64,000 nt of DNA from Bacteroidota bacterium. Its GTDB lineage: Bacteria; Bacteroidota; Bacteroidia; AKYH767-A; 2013-40CM-41-45. A program made the translations under genes and the position numbers. Every line of letters begins with the position of its first letter. Positions within the stretch are counted from its first letter, which is position 1. The stretch covers positions 1-64,000 of the forward strand of contig QQVM01000010.1 of the NCBI GenBank assembly GCA_003389385.1, in the 5' to 3' direction. Below, piece by piece: positions 17,036 through 27,000 of the stretch. The notes under the pieces were generated by a model, which saw only the letters and a program-made list of their open reading frames with translations, was not told the DNA's origin and made no database searches.

Positions 17036-19003
17036 TTAAGTATTAATGTCCGACTTCTTGCTGTCCAGTTTTATTCTCTTCAGATTCAATTCCCTAACAG
17101 GACTCACAATGAGAGGCACTTTTTCAATGGTGACAGAACTTGTGTCCAGTCCGAATGCCCGCTCTTCTGAAAGGCTGAGTTTCTTTAACAGAAAATATGT
17201 ATCGAGAATAATTTTCTCATAGAAAGGAAGTTCGTTTTCATAGGAAAGAAATTTCTCCATAACAACAAACCTGAAATCACCAATCAGGTTTTTTCTTCCA
17301 AGCGATTCATATCTTGAAGTGATGTCCACTTCGAAATTCTTAACCATGTCTTCCACAACTTTTCGGAACATCAGGTTAATCAAAGGTTCAACCCTGAAGC
17401 CGAGTCTAAAGTCTATCCTTATAATGTTTCCTTTTATCAGCTCAGTTACTTTATACTCCATGGTAAACGGCTCATCGCGTACATCCACGTGTACAAACCA
17501 GTACATGTCTGCCCGTTTAGGCTGCTTTTGTAAAATGGAATACACCACTTTTGCCTCAATCTCATCTGTATAGTCGGCACTGGTGAGATAGACCAAATGT
17601 GTCGCTGTTTTAGGAATGGAAAAATCATGGCTCAGGTCGCGAAGCATGGGCAGGTAATCTTTGAGCTTGACGAATTCAAGGAATCGGTTTCTGATTTTTC
17701 TCGCCTGGTACCATGCCCACATAACATATATAATGGCCGAACTGATCAGTACACTCACCCATCCTCCATGTGCAAACTTGCTGAGGTTTGCGACAAGGAA
17801 TGAAAATTCAATAGTTGTATAAACCAGAATGAAGGCTCCGATTGTCAACCAGCTGTAACGCTTGATAATCATGTAGAATATCAAAAGTGTGGAGGTCATG
17901 ATCATGTCAATGTTGATCGTGAGTCCGTAAGCTGCTTCCATTTGAGAGGATTCTCCAAAATATAAAACAACTGCCACACAGGACGCATACAATAGCCAGT
18001 TGATTGAGGGAATATAGATTTGACCTTTCATATCTGTGGGGTATTTCACCCTCACCTTTGGCCAAAAATTAAGTCGAATTGCTTCGTTGATGAGCGTGAA
18101 AGATGCACTGATGAGTGCCTGACTTGCAACTATCGTTGCTCCGGTAGCAACGACCAATCCTATCAGTCGGAAACTGTCGGGCATGATCGAATAAAATGGA
18201 TTCCTTTCTTCAAGGTAATTTCCTTCATGTAACATTAACCAGGCGGCCTGTCCGAAATAATTCAACAGCAACATCACTTTTACAAATCCCCAGGATACGC
18301 GTATGTTTTTGCGTCCGCAATGTCCCATATCAGAATAAAGTCCCTCTGCTCCGGTTGTACAAAGAAAAATCGCACCTAGAAGCCAAAATCCTCCCGGGTG
18401 TTCCACAAGAAGATCATATGCATAAACCGGATTGACTGCTTTGACTACTTCGGGAAACTGAAGTATGGAAATGAATCCAATTGTACCGATCATCGTGAAC
18501 CATATAAACATTACAGGTCCGAAAAATTGCCCAACAAATTTTGTCCCGAATTGCTGTATCAGAAACAGCATGGTGAGGATCGCGATGACAATCGGAACAG
18601 TGTCAATTTCCGGATTGAAGTAACGCAATCCTTCTATCGCTGAAGACACAGAAATTGCAGGCGTAATCACTCCATCGGCAAGAAGCGCTGCACCACCAAT
18701 CACTGCTGGAACAATAAGCCACTTAATTTTTGTTCGCTTAACCAGTGCATAGAGAGCAAAAATACCACCCTCACCTTTGTTATCTGCACGGAGTGTAAGT
18801 AATACGTACTTGATTGTTGTCTGTAAGGTAAGCGTCCAAAATATACATGACACACCACCAAGCACACTTTCGGCGCTAATCGCTTCACGTCCGATAATGG
18901 CCTTTAATACGTATAGAGGAGATGTTCCAATGTCTCCGAAAATGATTCCCAGCGTGACTAGCAGGCCGGGAAGTGTAATCCGATTTATTGCACTGGAACT
19001 CAA
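17036..19003 (-). CDS. kup: KUP-family potassium uptake transporter
   Basis: A 655-residue K+/H+ symporter. The N-terminus LGIIFGDIGTSPLYVLKAI is the hallmark of KUP/HAK/KT proteins, followed by about 12 transmembrane segments to residue 430 and a cytoplasmic C-terminal domain. Other family motifs include GEGGIFALYALVKR and GAIFLCTTGAEGLYSDMGHCG. The start codon appears to be TTG at 19003, since no in-frame ATG or GTG lies close to the conserved N-terminus. A TACATTTG element 20 bases upstream supports initiation here. It probably forms a two-gene operon with the thioesterase. Confidence 0.93.
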   Translation of the reverse strand: MSSSAINRITLPGLLVTLGIIFGDIGTSPLYVLKAIIGREAISAESVLGGVSCIFWTLTLQTTIKYVLLTLRADNKGEGGIFALYALVKRTKIKWLIVPAVIGGAALLADGVITPAISVSSAIEGLRYFNPEIDTVPIVIAILTMLFLIQQFGTKFVGQFFGPVMFIWFTMIGTIGFISILQFPEVVKAVNPVYAYDLLVEHPGGFWLLGAIFLCTTGAEGLYSDMGHCGRKNIRVSWGFVKVMLLLNYFGQAAWLMLHEGNYLEERNPFYSIMPDSFRLIGLVVATGATIVASQALISASFTLINEAIRLNFWPKVRVKYPTDMKGQIYIPSINWLLYASCVAVVLYFGESSQMEAAYGLTINIDMIMTSTLLIFYMIIKRYSWLTIGAFILVYTTIEFSFLVANLSKFAHGGWVSVLISSAIIYVMWAWYQARKIRNRFLEFVKLKDYLPMLRDLSHDFSIPKTATHLVYLTSADYTDEIEAKVVYSILQKQPKRADMYWFVHVDVRDEPFTMEYKVTELIKGNIIRIDFRLGFRVEPLINLMFRKVVEDMVKNFEVDITSRYESLGRKNLIGDFRFVVMEKFLSYENELPFYEKIILDTYFLLKKLSLSEERAFGLDTSSVTIEKVPLIVSPVRELNLKRIKLDSKKSDINT

Positions 19004-19022
19004 GAGATGAATTTTCGGAGGC

Positions 19023-19030
19023 CAAATGTA
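19023..19030 (-). promoter_or_regulatory. -7 promoter element of kup
   Basis: The minus strand reads TACATTTG, an exact TAnnTTTG, 20 bases before the TTG start of kup. No clear -33 element is seen. Confidence 0.45.
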
Positions 19031-19131
19031 TAAATTGCCTTTTCGATTTTCCCTGTGTTTTGCAAATTTTTATTCCGGCTCATTTGATGTAATGCCTTAA
19101 GTCTAAATTTTCTCTCTTGCCTAATTCTCAG

Positions 19132-19139
19132 TACCTTTG
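19132..19139 (+). promoter_or_regulatory. -7 promoter element of mnmG
   Basis: TACCTTTG followed by CAGCC, an exact TAnnTTTG, ten bases before the ATG at 19150. A TTTT in the -33 region about 20 bases upstream is a weak partner. It implies a leader of only a few bases and excludes the in-frame codon at 19117 as the start. Confidence 0.55.
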
Positions 19140-19149
19140 CAGCCCAGCA

Positions 19150-21024
19150 ATGAAACTGAATTACGATATCATAGTGGTTGGCGCCGGTCATGCCGGTTGT
19201 GAGGCTGCGGCTGCGGCTGCAAACATGGGCTGCAAAGTATTGCTTGTTACTATGAATATGCAGACAATTGCTCAAATGTCTTGCAATCCTGCCATGGGCG
19301 GAATCGCCAAGGGTCAGATTGTTAGGGAAATAGATGCTCTCGGCGGATACTCGGGAATTGTTTCCGATAAGTCAATGATCCAGTTCAGAATGTTGAACAG
19401 GTCCAAAGGACCTGCCATGTGGAGCCCTCGCTCGCAAAACGACAGAATGCTCTTCGCCCAGGAATGGAGAACCATGCTGGAACATACTAATGGTGTGGAT
19501 TTCTGGCAAGACATGGTTTCCGAACTAATCATTGAAAATGACCGCGTGTGTGGTGTGAAAACCAGTATGGGTGTTGAAGTTCTTGGAAAAGCGGTGGTTT
19601 TGACAAATGGCACATTCCTCAATGGCATCATTCATATAGGAGAAAAGCAATTCGGCGGAGGCAGAAGCGGTGAAAAGTCTGCAAAAGGCCTCACAGAGCA
19701 ACTACAAAGCATTGGTTTTCAATCGGGTAGGATGAAAACAGGCACTCCGCCCAGACTCGACGGAAGATCATTGGATTACTCTAAAATGGAAGTTCAGGAA
19801 GGTGATGAAAAGCCTGGAAAATTCTCATTTTCAGATACTTTACCGCCAAACAAGCAGCTCAATTGCTGGATTGCATATACCAACGATGCTGTTCATGAAA
19901 CTTTGAAAGAGGGCTTTGAACAATCTCCCATGTTTGCAGGAAGAATTCAAGGATTGGGCCCAAGATATTGTCCTTCAATTGAAGACAAGATTAATCGTTT
20001 TGCTGATCGCGATCGGCACCAGCTCTTTGTTGAACCAGAGGGTTGGAATACCGTGGAGATTTATCTGAATGGATTCAGCACTTCGCTTCCAGAAGACACT
20101 CAGTACAAGGCACTTAGGCTCATTCCGGGCTTCGAAAATGCCAAAATGTTCCGCCCGGGATATGCAATTGAATATGACTACTTCCCTCCTCAGCAACTGA
20201 GTTTGAGCCTGGAGACAAAAATTATCCGTAATTTATTTTTCGCCGGACAAATTAATGGGACCACCGGCTATGAGGAGGCCGCATGTCAGGGATTAATTGC
20301 CGGAATCAATGCTGTTCATGCCATTCGAGAAAAGGAGCCCTTCATTCTGAAAAGATCTGAGGCTTACATAGGTGTCTTGATTGATGATTTGGTAACAAAA
20401 GGAACCGATGAACCTTACCGCATGTTTACATCTCGTGCAGAGTTCAGAACTTTATTACGCCAGGATAATGCAGATGTGCGACTGACTCCGTTGTCATATG
20501 CAATCGGACTAGCTGAGGAGCAAAGATTACGACGCGTTGAGGAAAAGGTCTCGTATACCGAAAATCTAATCAACTTTATTAGAAGCACAAGTATTACTCC
20601 TGAAGAAATAAATGAACATCTTCAAAATGCGGGCACCGAACCTATTAGGCAAAAAGTAAAGGTTCACAATTTGCTGCTAAGACCTCAGGTCGATATTCAC
20701 GGGCTTATACACAAATTTGAAGGAATGCGCCAATACATCGGCGACATTCCTGAGTCTGAAAGAAGCCTAGTTCTTGAGCAAGCTGAAATTTCCATTAAGT
20801 ATCAGGGCTATATAGAGAAAGAGTTTGAAATCGTAGAAAAGCTAAACAAGCTTGAAGATGTATCCCTGCGAGAAGACTTTGACTATTCGATGTTAGGCTC
20901 TTTATCAATGGAAGCTCGACAAAAACTCAGCAAAATCAAGCCAAGAACACTAGGTCAAGCATCCAGAATAAGCGGTGTATCTCCTTCTGACATCTCCGTA
21001 CTTTTGGTATATCTGGGAAGATAA
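19150..21024 (+). CDS. mnmG: tRNA uridine-5-carboxymethylaminomethyl modification enzyme MnmG (GidA)
   Basis: A 624-residue FAD protein that, with MnmE, installs the (carboxymethyl)aminomethyl group at U34 of several tRNAs. The N-terminal dinucleotide fold DIIVVGAGHAGCEAAAAAA (residues 4-22) binds FAD. The family motifs MSCNPAMGGIAKGQIVREIDALGG, KTGTPPRLDGRSLDY, GPRYCPSIEDKI and INGTTGYEEAACQGLIAG are all present. The C-terminal helical domain ends in GVSPSDISVLLVYLG, as in well-studied homologues. In many bacteria mnmG lies near the replication origin with rsmG and parAB; these are not in the window, but a parS site starts six bases after the stop codon. Confidence 0.96.
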   Translation: MKLNYDIIVVGAGHAGCEAAAAAANMGCKVLLVTMNMQTIAQMSCNPAMGGIAKGQIVREIDALGGYSGIVSDKSMIQFRMLNRSKGPAMWSPRSQNDRMLFAQEWRTMLEHTNGVDFWQDMVSELIIENDRVCGVKTSMGVEVLGKAVVLTNGTFLNGIIHIGEKQFGGGRSGEKSAKGLTEQLQSIGFQSGRMKTGTPPRLDGRSLDYSKMEVQEGDEKPGKFSFSDTLPPNKQLNCWIAYTNDAVHETLKEGFEQSPMFAGRIQGLGPRYCPSIEDKINRFADRDRHQLFVEPEGWNTVEIYLNGFSTSLPEDTQYKALRLIPGFENAKMFRPGYAIEYDYFPPQQLSLSLETKIIRNLFFAGQINGTTGYEEAACQGLIAGINAVHAIREKEPFILKRSEAYIGVLIDDLVTKGTDEPYRMFTSRAEFRTLLRQDNADVRLTPLSYAIGLAEEQRLRRVEEKVSYTENLINFIRSTSITPEEINEHLQNAGTEPIRQKVKVHNLLLRPQVDIHGLIHKFEGMRQYIGDIPESERSLVLEQAEISIKYQGYIEKEFEIVEKLNKLEDVSLREDFDYSMLGSLSMEARQKLSKIKPRTLGQASRISGVSPSDISVLLVYLGR

Positions 21025-21029
21025 TTGCA

Positions 21030-21045
21030 TGTTTCACGTGGAACA
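21030..21045. promoter_or_regulatory. parS site 1 (ParB-binding centromere site)
   Basis: TGTTTCACGTGGAACA; its complement TGTTCCACGTGAAACA is a 16/16 match to the parS consensus TGTTNCACGTGAAACA. It fills the short gap between the mnmG stop and the methyltransferase ATG, so it is under no coding constraint. Confidence 0.85.
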
Positions 21046-21051
21046 TTCTCA

Positions 21052-21945
21052 ATGGAACACTTAGAAAACTGTCCGGTTTGTAATTTAAGCAATTCCAGAG
21101 CTTATTTAAGCTGTAAGGATTATTCTGTTAGCAAGGAGAGTTTTCGACTGCTTCTCTGTGACTCCTGTGGCTTAATTTATACAAACCCCAGACCTTCAAT
21201 CCAAGGAATTGGACCATACTATGACAGTCCGGATTATATAAGCCACAACAATACAAATCAGGGGCTGATTCATAAGCTTTATAAACTCATCAGAAAATAC
21301 TCCCTTAGAAAGAAAGTCAAACTAGTACAAAGCATTTCCCATACCGATAAAATTAGAATATTGGATATAGGATGTGGAACTGGTGATTTTCTGAACATAT
21401 GCCAATTAAATGGTATGGATGTAACAGGGGTTGAACCTCATGAGGGTGCCCGGCAACTAGCAATCAATCGTTTTGGCTTAAATATATATACTGATTCGGT
21501 CTTTTACAAAAATGATTGGATTGGCAGGTTCAACGTAATAAGTCTTTGGCATGTATTAGAACATGTCCATAATTTACAGGAAAGGCTGGAGCAAGTAAAT
21601 ACTTTTCTGATTCGTGATGGTGTTGTAATTCTGGCTTTACCCAATCCAACTTCATATGATGCTGCTTTTTATAAAGAAAAATGGGCAGCATACGATGTTC
21701 CCAGGCATCTCTACCACTTTAAACCACATGTGATTAAAAATTTGATGCAGAATAAGGGGTTTCGCTTTATTAAATCCTTGCCAATGCCATTTGACAGCTT
21801 TTATGTTTCCATGCTAAGCGAAAAACATCAAGGATCAAAACTTGGTCTCTTAAACGCCTTTTACCTGGGCCTAAAAAGTAATTTTAAAGCAATGGGAAAT
21901 CCGGAGAAGTACTCTAGTACAATCTACATCTTCAAGAAAAACTAG
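21052..21945 (+). CDS. Class I SAM-dependent methyltransferase with N-terminal zinc-ribbon
   Basis: A 297-residue methyltransferase (Methyltransf_23/UbiG-like). Residues 5-45 contain CPVC and CDSCG pairs that probably bind zinc. The SAM-binding motif ILDIGCGTGDFL is near residue 102, with VTGVEPHEGARQLA and ISLWHVLEHVHNLQERL following as motifs II and post-II. The C-terminus (YKEKWAAYDVPRHLYHF) is typical of methyltransferases near cell-wall or polysaccharide gene sets. The substrate is unknown. The ATG at 21052 is preferred over a TTG at 21025, which would make the parS site coding. It ends three bases from a convergent kinase gene. Confidence 0.85.
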   Translation: MEHLENCPVCNLSNSRAYLSCKDYSVSKESFRLLLCDSCGLIYTNPRPSIQGIGPYYDSPDYISHNNTNQGLIHKLYKLIRKYSLRKKVKLVQSISHTDKIRILDIGCGTGDFLNICQLNGMDVTGVEPHEGARQLAINRFGLNIYTDSVFYKNDWIGRFNVISLWHVLEHVHNLQERLEQVNTFLIRDGVVILALPNPTSYDAAFYKEKWAAYDVPRHLYHFKPHVIKNLMQNKGFRFIKSLPMPFDSFYVSMLSEKHQGSKLGLLNAFYLGLKSNFKAMGNPEKYSSTIYIFKKN

Positions 21946-21948
21946 GCA

Positions 21949-23088
21949 TTATTTGTTCCACGTGAAACTAAAAGTGGAACCTTGTCCTGGTACTGACCTC
22001 AAGGACACCTTACCACCCTGGTTCTCGACAATCTTCTTAACTATAGTGAGCCCAATTCCAGTGCTTTCACACTTATCCTTTGATTGAAGGGTTTGAAACA
22101 TGCCGAAAATCTTTTCGTGATGCTCAGGTTTAATTCCAACACCATTATCAGCTACGGAAAAAAGATACTCGTTCTCATACTCTTCACAAGCAACTTTTAT
22201 GTTTCCTTGTTCCTTATCATTATATTTAATCGCATTAAAAAGTAAGTTCTGAAAAACTTCATGCAATTTGATTTTGGGACACTCAAGAGTCGGCATACGG
22301 TCCGGTATTTCAACTCTTATATTATCAGGAACACCAATTAAGTCTAATACATTGATTATAAGCCCCTTAACATCCACCACTTCGGTTTCGATTCTATTTC
22401 CAGTGAGCTTGGTATAATGTAAAATTCCATCAATCAACTGCTGCATACGCCCGGTTCGGCTTTTCATCATGTCAAGCAATTCTATCACTTCATCATTGGG
22501 ATTTTCACCAATTGCATCTTCCATAAATGTTGCAAGACTTGACAATCCTCTTAAAGGAGCCTTTAAATCATGAGAAACTATATATACAAACTCATCCAGC
22601 TGCTTATTTAAAGCTTCAAGACTTTTGTTTTTCTCCACCAACTGCTTACGTTGTGTGTAGAGTCTGGAAAACACATCAACCTTGGCTCGAACCACATGAA
22701 CATCCAATGGCTTTAATAAATAATCCACTGCACCTTCTTCATATCCCTGAATAGTATATTTCTCCTCCTTACTGATGGCTGTAACAAAAATTATTGCGAT
22801 GTCTCTGGTTCTTGAATTTGCTTTCAAAAGTCTTGCTACCTCAAATCCATCCATGCCCGGCATTTGAACATCAAGTAATATCATAGCCAAATCTACATCG
22901 AGAGCAATCCTCAAGGCTTCCTCGCCAGATTCAGCTTTGAGTATTTTTCTTCCTTCCCTGGTAAGAATACTTTCAAGTGAAATAAGATTCTCAGGTCTGT
23001 CATCAACAAGTAAAATATTCAATAGCTCCTGATTATCCTCTACGGTCTTTTCTGCTACCGCTTTGGTATCGTTATTTATCTCGGACAT
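21949..23088 (-). CDS. Receiver-histidine kinase hybrid protein
   Basis: A 379-residue soluble sensor-type protein with an N-terminal receiver (residues about 22-140; acceptor Asp73 in LLDVQMPG), a short coiled coil, a HisKA dimerisation domain (His173 in IVSHDLKAPLRG) and a HATPase_c domain (NLLFNAIKYN, VADNGVGIKPEH, GIGLTIVKKI). No transmembrane segment is present, so it probably receives its signal through the receiver. It is followed by a cheR gene and a large hybrid kinase in the same direction, suggesting one phosphorelay. Its last codons contain the second parS-like site. Confidence 0.88.
   Translation of the reverse strand: MSEINNDTKAVAEKTVEDNQELLNILLVDDRPENLISLESILTREGRKILKAESGEEALRIALDVDLAMILLDVQMPGMDGFEVARLLKANSRTRDIAIIFVTAISKEEKYTIQGYEEGAVDYLLKPLDVHVVRAKVDVFSRLYTQRKQLVEKNKSLEALNKQLDEFVYIVSHDLKAPLRGLSSLATFMEDAIGENPNDEVIELLDMMKSRTGRMQQLIDGILHYTKLTGNRIETEVVDVKGLIINVLDLIGVPDNIRVEIPDRMPTLECPKIKLHEVFQNLLFNAIKYNDKEQGNIKVACEEYENEYLFSVADNGVGIKPEHHEKIFGMFQTLQSKDKCESTGIGLTIVKKIVENQGGKVSLRSVPGQGSTFSFTWNK
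21954..21969. promoter_or_regulatory. parS-like site 2
   Basis: TGTTCCACGTGAAACT matches the parS consensus at 15 of 16 positions; only the last base differs. It lies within the last codons of the receiver-kinase gene, 924 bases from parS site 1, so the methyltransferase gene sits between the two. Confidence 0.75.
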
Positions 23089-23177
23089 AGGTTAAACTCT
23101 ACATTACTATGTATAATAATACACACTCAGATATATTTGGTTGGGTAAACTTTGAATAAAATCTTACAGATCTGAAG

Positions 23178-24014
23178 TTAATGATCCACCTTTCGATAAA
23201 TCTTTGCATCCCTGTCTATGATTGAATATCTGTTAGCATGTTTGTTAAACAAAAGATTCTCCTGTAATCCCAATCCAAGATAACCTAAGTTTCTTATCCC
23301 TTCATAAAACATTCCTATTACATCATTTTGCAAATTGCGACCAAAATAGATCAAAACATTTCGGCATAAAATCAAATGGAATTGGCCCGGTATTTTTCCG
23401 CACGTTAAATCGTGTTTCACAAATGAAATCCGCTCTCTAATTCCATCTCTGAAAATAATCTTGTCATAGCCGAATGTAACATAATCATGAAAAGCTGTTC
23501 TTCCTCCTCCCAAATAAAACTTTGACGTCGCATTTCTTACCATGCTGGCATCAAAAATTCCTGACTCTGCTTTGCTTAGGTTCTCAGGGTTTATATCTGT
23601 GGCAAGTATGCTGCAACGCGACAACAGATTTACTTCATTGAGAAGTATCGCTAAAGAGTATGCCTCCTCGCCGGTGGAACAACCGGCTACCCAAATTTTT
23701 ATGCTGGGATAAGTAGCAAGAAATGGCATAACCTTGTTTCTTAACGCAAGGAAAAATTCGGGATCACGAAAAAATTCCGTGTAGTTAATGGTAAATGATT
23801 GCATTGCTCCGAATGATCTTTCATGATCATTCCTCAATATCGCAAGATAAGCCCCACAACTTGAACATCCACTATCATGAATTTCACGTTGAAGCTTTCT
23901 AACAAGAAATGATCTTGAATATCCGGAAAGGTCTATTCCGCTGTATGTACAGATAATTTGAGTGAATTCCTGAATTTGCTCTTCATGAATTGGAAAAATA
24001 ATACTGTTTGTCAT
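23178..24014 (-). CDS. CheR-type protein-glutamate O-methyltransferase
   Basis: A 278-residue two-domain CheR-like methyltransferase that would use SAM to methylate glutamates of a chemoreceptor-like partner. Residues 1-80 form the helical N-domain (FTQIICTYSGIDLSGYS), followed by NYTEFFRDPEFF, the SAM motif WVAGCSTGEEAYSLAI and FHLILCRNVLIYF. No chemoreceptor, CheA or CheW and no CheB are present in the window, so a role in motility is not supported. In Bacteroidota such genes commonly sit beside hybrid kinases, as here, 17 bases after the 1246-residue kinase. Partner and output are unknown. Confidence 0.87.
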   Translation of the reverse strand: MTNSIIFPIHEEQIQEFTQIICTYSGIDLSGYSRSFLVRKLQREIHDSGCSSCGAYLAILRNDHERSFGAMQSFTINYTEFFRDPEFFLALRNKVMPFLATYPSIKIWVAGCSTGEEAYSLAILLNEVNLLSRCSILATDINPENLSKAESGIFDASMVRNATSKFYLGGGRTAFHDYVTFGYDKIIFRDGIRERISFVKHDLTCGKIPGQFHLILCRNVLIYFGRNLQNDVIGMFYEGIRNLGYLGLGLQENLLFNKHANRYSIIDRDAKIYRKVDH

Positions 24015-24031
24015 ATTCTAACTCATTTAAA

Positions 24032-27000
24032 TTATACATAAAGCCAGATTTTCATTAAGGCTATTAGCTTTTCAATTGAAATAGGTTTAACCAAATAATC
24101 ACTGGCTCCATACTGTATGCATTTTTCACGGTCTCCCTGCATCGCTTTTGCAGTAAGTGCAATTATCGGGACCTGAGTCAGGTTCATATCCTCTCTGATA
24201 ATTCGCATTGTTTCATAGCCATCTAGTTTGGGCATCATAATGTCCATAAGCACCAGGTCAATTTCAGGGTGTCTGACAAGTCTGGATAATGCTTCTTCAC
24301 CATTGATCGCAGAAATAACGTTCAGTCCGTGATGTTCCAATATGCCAGTAAGAGCATAAATGTTCCTGACATCATCATCGACAATCAATACTGTCTTATC
24401 CAAAAGTACGTTCTGTAATTTTTCAGGAATGGAATTGTGGCTGCGCCTTGATTCACATACCCTGCTTAAAAATAACTGCGTTTCTGAAACGATGCGATCT
24501 TCAATTTGTCCGTTATTAATGACAATGGCATTGCTGAGTACTTCCAGGTTGAGTTCTTCATCTGCATTCACATTCTCATTGGTGTAAACAATCAATGGTG
24601 TGTGCTGATATCTTTCAATGCCCCTGATTTGCTCAAGTAAAGTCAGCCCCGTCTGCCTGCTTCTTTGAATGTCCAGATTGAGAAGAATACAATCGAAGTT
24701 TATACTGCTTAATAACTGCAGGGCTTTATCCGAGTCTTCAGCTGTATGAATTACAAGGGATACATTTCTTGAATGAAGTAAGTTACGTATGCTTTGGGAG
24801 TCCACCTGTGAGTCGTCAATAATCAACACATTTTGCGTAGAGCTCATTTGACCTTGATCCAGTTGTGTAAAAACGGATTTGAGATCCTGCGCATCCAGCG
24901 GTTTTGACAAGCAGGCCGTTGCACCAAGATCCAGAGCCAGATTGCCACGATTTCTTGGGCTGAGAACATGTATCGGGATGTGATTCCATTCCGGATTTTT
25001 TCTAATCTTCTGAAGCAAGTCAAGTCCCTGAGCATGCATGTCCATAATAATCGCATGTGGTTTATTGGCTTCCAGCATCCTCAACCCGTCATCACTTTGT
25101 GTTGCATGCAATACTTTATAATTCTTTTCATGAGCCATATCTGCAAGTGTTTGAGCTATGGTTGGGTCTTCCTCCAGTAACAACAGGACTTTTTCACCTT
25201 CTCCAAACGAACTGGGATCATCAGAGACATCGAATGCTTCATTAAGTATTGAGCTATTGAACTTAGCATTCGAAGAGCTGCTATCTTGGCCTTGGGTGCT
25301 GACCTCAGTTCCCCCCAAAGAAATTTTCATCTGTGACGATTCAGTCTCATTAGTAGAGATCGGCAAGCACACATAAAAGCTGCTGCCCTTTCCACTTTCA
25401 CTTTCTAAACGTATCTCACCACCCAAAAGCGAAACCAGCATTTTGCAAATCGACAAGCCTAAACCAGTTCCACCGTACTTTCTGCTTGTTGATCCATCAA
25501 CTTGCTGAAATGCATCGAATATTACCTGAAACTTTTCTTTGGGAATCCCGATTCCGTTGTCATGAACAGAAAACTCCACCAAGCGACGGCTTCGTATTAA
25601 TGCCGGAGTAGAATAACGGGATTTTCGGACTGGGCTGCTTATTCTGAAAACCACTTTTCCGCCCTCCGGAGTAAACTTGAATGCGTTTGACAAAAGATTT
25701 TTAAGAATCTGCTCGAGTCGGATTCTGTCAGTGGTCATCGTCTCAGGAATTTCACTGTGAATCTCTGTTTCAAATTCTATTTTCTTTTCATTGGCTAACT
25801 CGGCAAAGAGATTCATCATGTCATCTTTCACATCCCGTATGTTAACGTCTTCCATGACAAGGTCGATCTTACCTGCTTCTACTTTTGAAAGATCAAGTAT
25901 ATCATTGATGAGAATGAGCAGATCGTTTCCCGACTTATGAATTACTTTAGCATATTCAGACTGCTTCTCGGAGAGATTCGATTCAGGATTATCCGCCAGG
26001 AGTTTTGCCAGAATCATGATGCTGTTGAGTGGCGTTCGCAACTCATGCGACATATTGGCAAGGAATTCTGATTTGTATCTGTTATTAACTTCCAGCTCCT
26101 GTGCTTTCAAGGCAAGCGCTTCTCTTGCCTGCTCAAGAATTTCATTTTGCTGGCTGAGCTCTCTGGCTTTAAATTCGAGCTCCAAATTGCTTTGCTTCAA
26201 CTCTTCTTCTGAAGTCTGAAGCAACTGCGACTGGCTAGAAAGTTCCTCGTTGGTCTGACGCAATTCTTCTTCCTGGGCTACCAATCTGTCTGCCTGCTTC
26301 CTCGTTTCACTCAATAGTTGTCTTGTAAGCATGTTGTTCTTTACCGACGATATTGTGGAGGCCATCGCATCAGAGCTTTTTTCAAGAAAGCTCAATTCTA
26401 TATCACTGAAGGGCCTGAAAGAGGCCAATTCCATGGCTCCGTAAATCTCTCCTCGGTGAATAAGCGGAATAATCAGCAAATGGCTGGCAGCCGCCTCTCC
26501 TAATGCAGACTTGATCTTTAAGTAGTTTTCAGGAGCTCCGCTGAGGTGAATCACTTTCCCGTCTTTTACTGCCTGGCCAACCAAGCCTTCTCCTGGCCTG
26601 ATGGACAGCTGTGCGTCTGATTGGAAGTCCTTTGCATAACTGCCTTGCAGATTAATTATTTGCTTCCCGCCGTGCTCGTTCTTCTCAAGAAGATACAGTC
26701 CGCCCTGGCAAGCATTTACATAAAGCACGAGTGCGCGTATCACATCATCAGAAAGGGTGGCAATGTCATTATGATTATTTCTCAAAACTTCGTTAAGATT
26801 TGCCAGTCCAGCCGAAATCCAGTGTCGCTGTGTATTTTCAAGATGGGCCTTGCGCAGATTCTCCCGCATGCTCAGCAATGCGTTTCCGAGCGCGTCCTTT
26901 TCACCCAATGGTTGATAATCAACTTCAAGATTCCCGGAACCAATATCCTTGGCAAATCCAATGGTACGACTCAGATTGTCCCTCAGCATTGCGACGGCTC

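Noticed and set aside
23178-24014. Chemotaxis or flagellar locus
   Set aside because: No receptor, CheA, CheW, CheB or flagellar genes are present, and the MotA-like gene at 43904 is ExbB by its context with ExbD and TonB.
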